This document shows positions 61,796 through 64,000 of a stretch of 64,000 bases of DNA, piece by piece. The stretch is from positions 19,379 through 83,378 of the forward strand of contig NZ_PPTG01000045.1 in assembly GCF_002954245.1 (NCBI RefSeq), written 5' to 3'. The stretch is from Cryobacterium aureum. Lineage in GTDB: Bacteria; Actinomycetota; Actinomycetes; Actinomycetales; Microbacteriaceae. Below the pieces are notes generated by a model. It had not been told where the DNA came from. It ran no database searches and saw nothing but the letters and a program-made list of their open reading frames with translations. The translations under genes were made by a program, and so were the position numbers. Position 1 is the stretch's first letter. Every line of letters starts with the position of its first letter.

Positions 61796-64000
61796 CCGGC
61801 TCCCGCATCGCGAAGTTCTATCAGCTGTCGGTGCAGAAACGACTGGATTTGTTGCACAAACGCGGCGCGTTGAACGATGCCGACTATGCCATGTTGCAGC
61901 CGGGTACCGGGCTGCTCGACGCCGAAACCGCTGACCGACTGACCGAAAACGTGATCGGCGTGTTTTCCCTGCCAATGGGGCTCGGGCTCAATTTTCAGAT
62001 CAACGGTCGCGACTACCTGATTCCCATGGTGGTGGAGGAACCGTCCATCGTGGCGGCGGTCAGTTCCACCGCACTTCTGGTGCGCCAAAACGGCGGTTTT
62101 ACCAGCACGGCCGATGAGCCGCTACTAATCGGCCAGGTGCAGGTCGTTGACGTCGCCGACCCGGCGTTGGCGCGTCTAGCTCTGCTCGCGCAGACGGAAC
62201 AAATTCTGCGGCTCGCCAACAGCGGCCACGCGAAGATGGTCGCCCGCGGCGGCGGCGCGCGCGGTGTCGAGGTGTATTCGCGGGGAGCGACGGCGCAGAA
62301 CGGTGAGCTGCTGGTCGTGCACCTGCTGGTCGATACCCGCGATGCGATGGGGGCGAATCTCGTCAACTCAATGTGCGAGAGCATTGCGCCCCTGGTCGAG
62401 CAAATCAGCACGGGGCGGGTGTTCCTGCGCATTCTCTCGAACCTGACTGATCGTGCCCTCGTGCGTGCCCGCGCGGTCATCCCGCAGGCAGCGCTGGCCA
62501 CCGGGGAGTACTCCGGTGACCGCGTTCGTGACGGCATCATTCTGGCTGCCGAATTCGCCGAGCTGGATCCCTACCGGGCTACCACCCACAACAAGGGCAT
62601 CATGAACGTCATCGACGCCGTCGCGACCGGCAACGACTGGCGAGCCATCGAAGCGGCTGCCCACGCCTATGCCGCTCGCGGTGAACACTACGCGCCGTTG
62701 TCGACCTGGCGGGCGAACTCGGCTGGTGACCTGGTCGGCGAGCTGACGATGCCGCTCAAGGTGGGCACGGTCGGCGGGCAGGTGGAATCAAACCCGGCCG
62801 TGCAAATCGCCCACAGCATCCTGAGAATCGGGTCGGCGCGCGAACTGGCCGAGGTCATGGCGGCGGCGGGGCTGGCCCAAAACCTGGCGGCGCTCAAAGC
62901 GCTCTCCACCACGGGAATCCAACACGGGCACATGCGCTTGCACGCCCGGGCGGTCGCGGTGGCCGCCGGCACCAGCCCGGCGCGCTTCGATGAGGTTGTG
63001 GAGCAGCTCGTCGTCGGCGGCGAGATTAAGGTGTGGAAGGCGCGGCAAATTCTGGCAGACCTTGAAGCCCCGCCGCTGGCCGCCAGCGCCCCCGCCGCCG
63101 CAGTAACAGCCATGCCCCCCACGCGTGCACCGCAGGGTGCGGGCGGGCACGTCGGTTACGGCAAGATCATCCTGCTCGGGGAACACTCAGTGGTGTACGG
63201 TCGGCGGGCCATCGCCGCGCCCATCGGCCTCACGGTGCGCGCCGAGGTCGGGCGCGGCGAGCCGGGGCAGGCGCCGATCATCACCGACTGGGACGCGGAT
63301 GGTTCGGTGCAGGAACCGATCAGCGCCGACGTCTCACACCGGGTCGCCACGTTGATCGCCGCACGTCTGGGTTTGCCGCAATCCGGCGTGCGGGTCGACG
63401 TGTTTTCTGAGCTGCCGCGAGCGAGCGGTCTAGGGGCGTCGGCCGCGTTCGCCGTCGCTCTCATCCGGGCGACCGCCGAGTGCTTCTCCATTCGGCTCAG
63501 CGACGAGCAAGTGTCGAGTTTGGCATTTGAGTGCGAAAAGATTGTGCACGGCACACCGTCCGGCATCGACAACACCGTTGCCACGTTCGGCCGTCCGATT
63601 CTTTTTCAAAAAACGGATGCTCCGAGTGGTCACGAAATCCGCGACATCGTCACACCGAATCCGATCCCGATTGTGATCGGTCTCACCGGTGTGCACGCCC
63701 TGACCGCGCACACGGTGGCCGCCGTGCGCGCGGCGTGGCGGCAGCGCCCCGCGCGTTACGATGCGATCTTCGATCAGATCGACTCTCTGGTCGGGGAGGG
63801 GGCCGACGCCCTGCGCCGGGGCGACACTGTCGAACTGGGCGAGCTGATGAACATCAACCAGGGCCTGCTCAATGCCCTGCAAGTCTCGAGTCCCGAGCTC
63901 GAGCAGATGGTCGCCATCGCCCGCCGGGCCGGTGCCCTCGGTGCCAAGCTGACCGGCGGAGGCGGCGGCGGCGCGATGATCGCCGTGGCTGGGTCCGCTG
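61792..64000 (+). CDS. HMG-CoA reductase (class II) - mevalonate kinase fusion, 3' end outside window
   Basis: One frame stays open from the ATG at 61792 to the window edge (736 codons, no stop). Residues about 1-425 are a class II HMG-CoA reductase with the Pseudomonas mevalonii residues in register: Glu83 (VVEEPSIVAA), Lys268 (THNKGIMNVIDAV), Asp282 and His380 (GIQHGHMRLH), plus DAMGANLVNSM at 184. A linker rich in Ala and Pro (about 426-450) leads into a mevalonate kinase: GKIILLGEHSVVYG, ELPRASGLGASAAFA, EKIVHGTPSGIDN and LTGGGGGGAM. The protein would make mevalonate and then phosphorylate it. An internal ATG (63112) has no ribosome binding site. The start overlaps the mvaK2 stop by 4 bp. 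Confidence 0.93.
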   Translation, partial: MTGSRIAKFYQLSVQKRLDLLHKRGALNDADYAMLQPGTGLLDAETADRLTENVIGVFSLPMGLGLNFQINGRDYLIPMVVEEPSIVAAVSSTALLVRQNGGFTSTADEPLLIGQVQVVDVADPALARLALLAQTEQILRLANSGHAKMVARGGGARGVEVYSRGATAQNGELLVVHLLVDTRDAMGANLVNSMCESIAPLVEQISTGRVFLRILSNLTDRALVRARAVIPQAALATGEYSGDRVRDGIILAAEFAELDPYRATTHNKGIMNVIDAVATGNDWRAIEAAAHAYAARGEHYAPLSTWRANSAGDLVGELTMPLKVGTVGGQVESNPAVQIAHSILRIGSARELAEVMAAAGLAQNLAALKALSTTGIQHGHMRLHARAVAVAAGTSPARFDEVVEQLVVGGEIKVWKARQILADLEAPPLAASAPAAAVTAMPPTRAPQGAGGHVGYGKIILLGEHSVVYGRRAIAAPIGLTVRAEVGRGEPGQAPIITDWDADGSVQEPISADVSHRVATLIAARLGLPQSGVRVDVFSELPRASGLGASAAFAVALIRATAECFSIRLSDEQVSSLAFECEKIVHGTPSGIDNTVATFGRPILFQKTDAPSGHEIRDIVTPNPIPIVIGLTGVHALTAHTVAAVRAAWRQRPARYDAIFDQIDSLVGEGADALRRGDTVELGELMNINQGLLNALQVSSPELEQMVAIARRAGALGAKLTGGGGGGAMIAVAGSA

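Noticed and set aside
63112..64000. Mevalonate kinase as a separate gene starting at the ATG at 63112
   Set aside because: No ribosome binding site precedes it, and the frame is continuous with the reductase, so a fusion is simpler.
1..64000. CRISPR arrays, insertion sequences, rRNA genes
   Set aside because: No regularly spaced repeats, transposase motifs with terminal repeats, or rRNA sequence were seen.

Overview
The window is high-GC DNA with GTG/TTG starts, short ATGA/GTGA gene overlaps and actinobacterial gene order. It reads as a chromosome segment of an actinobacterium, most likely of the family Microbacteriaceae (inference from gene content and DUF7882/Cgl0158-type families; no rRNA is present to confirm). 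No prophage, insertion sequence or CRISPR array was seen.

Region 1 (1-18.9 kb) is a conserved actinobacterial block with the same order of functions as M. tuberculosis Rv3202c-Rv3193c: adnA-adnB (double-strand-break resection), a kinase-like protein lacking catalytic residues, nudC, a uvrD2-like helicase, an Rv3196-like cyclodehydratase/E1-related protein, an Rv3195-like zincin-family protein, a membrane PDZ-Lon protease and a large UPF0182 membrane protein. An adhP-type alcohol dehydrogenase is inserted. Two convergent pairs overlap by more than 100 bp of coding sequence.

Region 2 (19-21.4 kb) carries two identical initiator tRNA genes flanking a PPK2 polyphosphate kinase and a PAP2 phosphatase.

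Region 3 (21.6-33.8 kb) is a complete myo-inositol catabolism locus: iolC, a Cgl0158-type aldolase in the iolJ position, iolA/mmsA, iolB, iolD, iolG, iolE, then an ABC importer (lipoprotein, permease, ATPase), closed by a terminator and a convergent GntR-UTRA regulator. Similar palindromes (core TGTCATGACA) lie at the iolC, iolG and gntR promoters and form a likely regulon.

Region 4 (33.8-39.6 kb) is de novo NAD synthesis, transcribed leftwards as nrtR-nadA-nadB-nadC-nadS, with a palindrome upstream of nrtR.

Region 5 (39.6-48.9 kb) holds a polyprenol-phosphate mannosyltransferase, a GT-C-like membrane protein, a nitrilase-family amidohydrolase, a DUF7882 protein, an alpha/beta hydrolase, an Old Yellow Enzyme, an aminotransferase and an HtrA-type protease.

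Region 6 (49-56 kb) looks like a wall-glycan locus: two GT2 enzymes, a CDP-alcohol phosphotransferase-like protein, a TagF-like polymerase/transferase and a Wzm/Wzt-type exporter.

Region 7 (56.1-64 kb) contains a short aconitase-like protein lacking one usual Fe-S cysteine, then the mevalonate pathway: mvaS (frameshifted in this sequence), mvaD, phosphomevalonate kinase, and one continuous reading frame fusing a class II HMG-CoA reductase to a mevalonate kinase. That fusion runs off the window end and is the most striking feature found.
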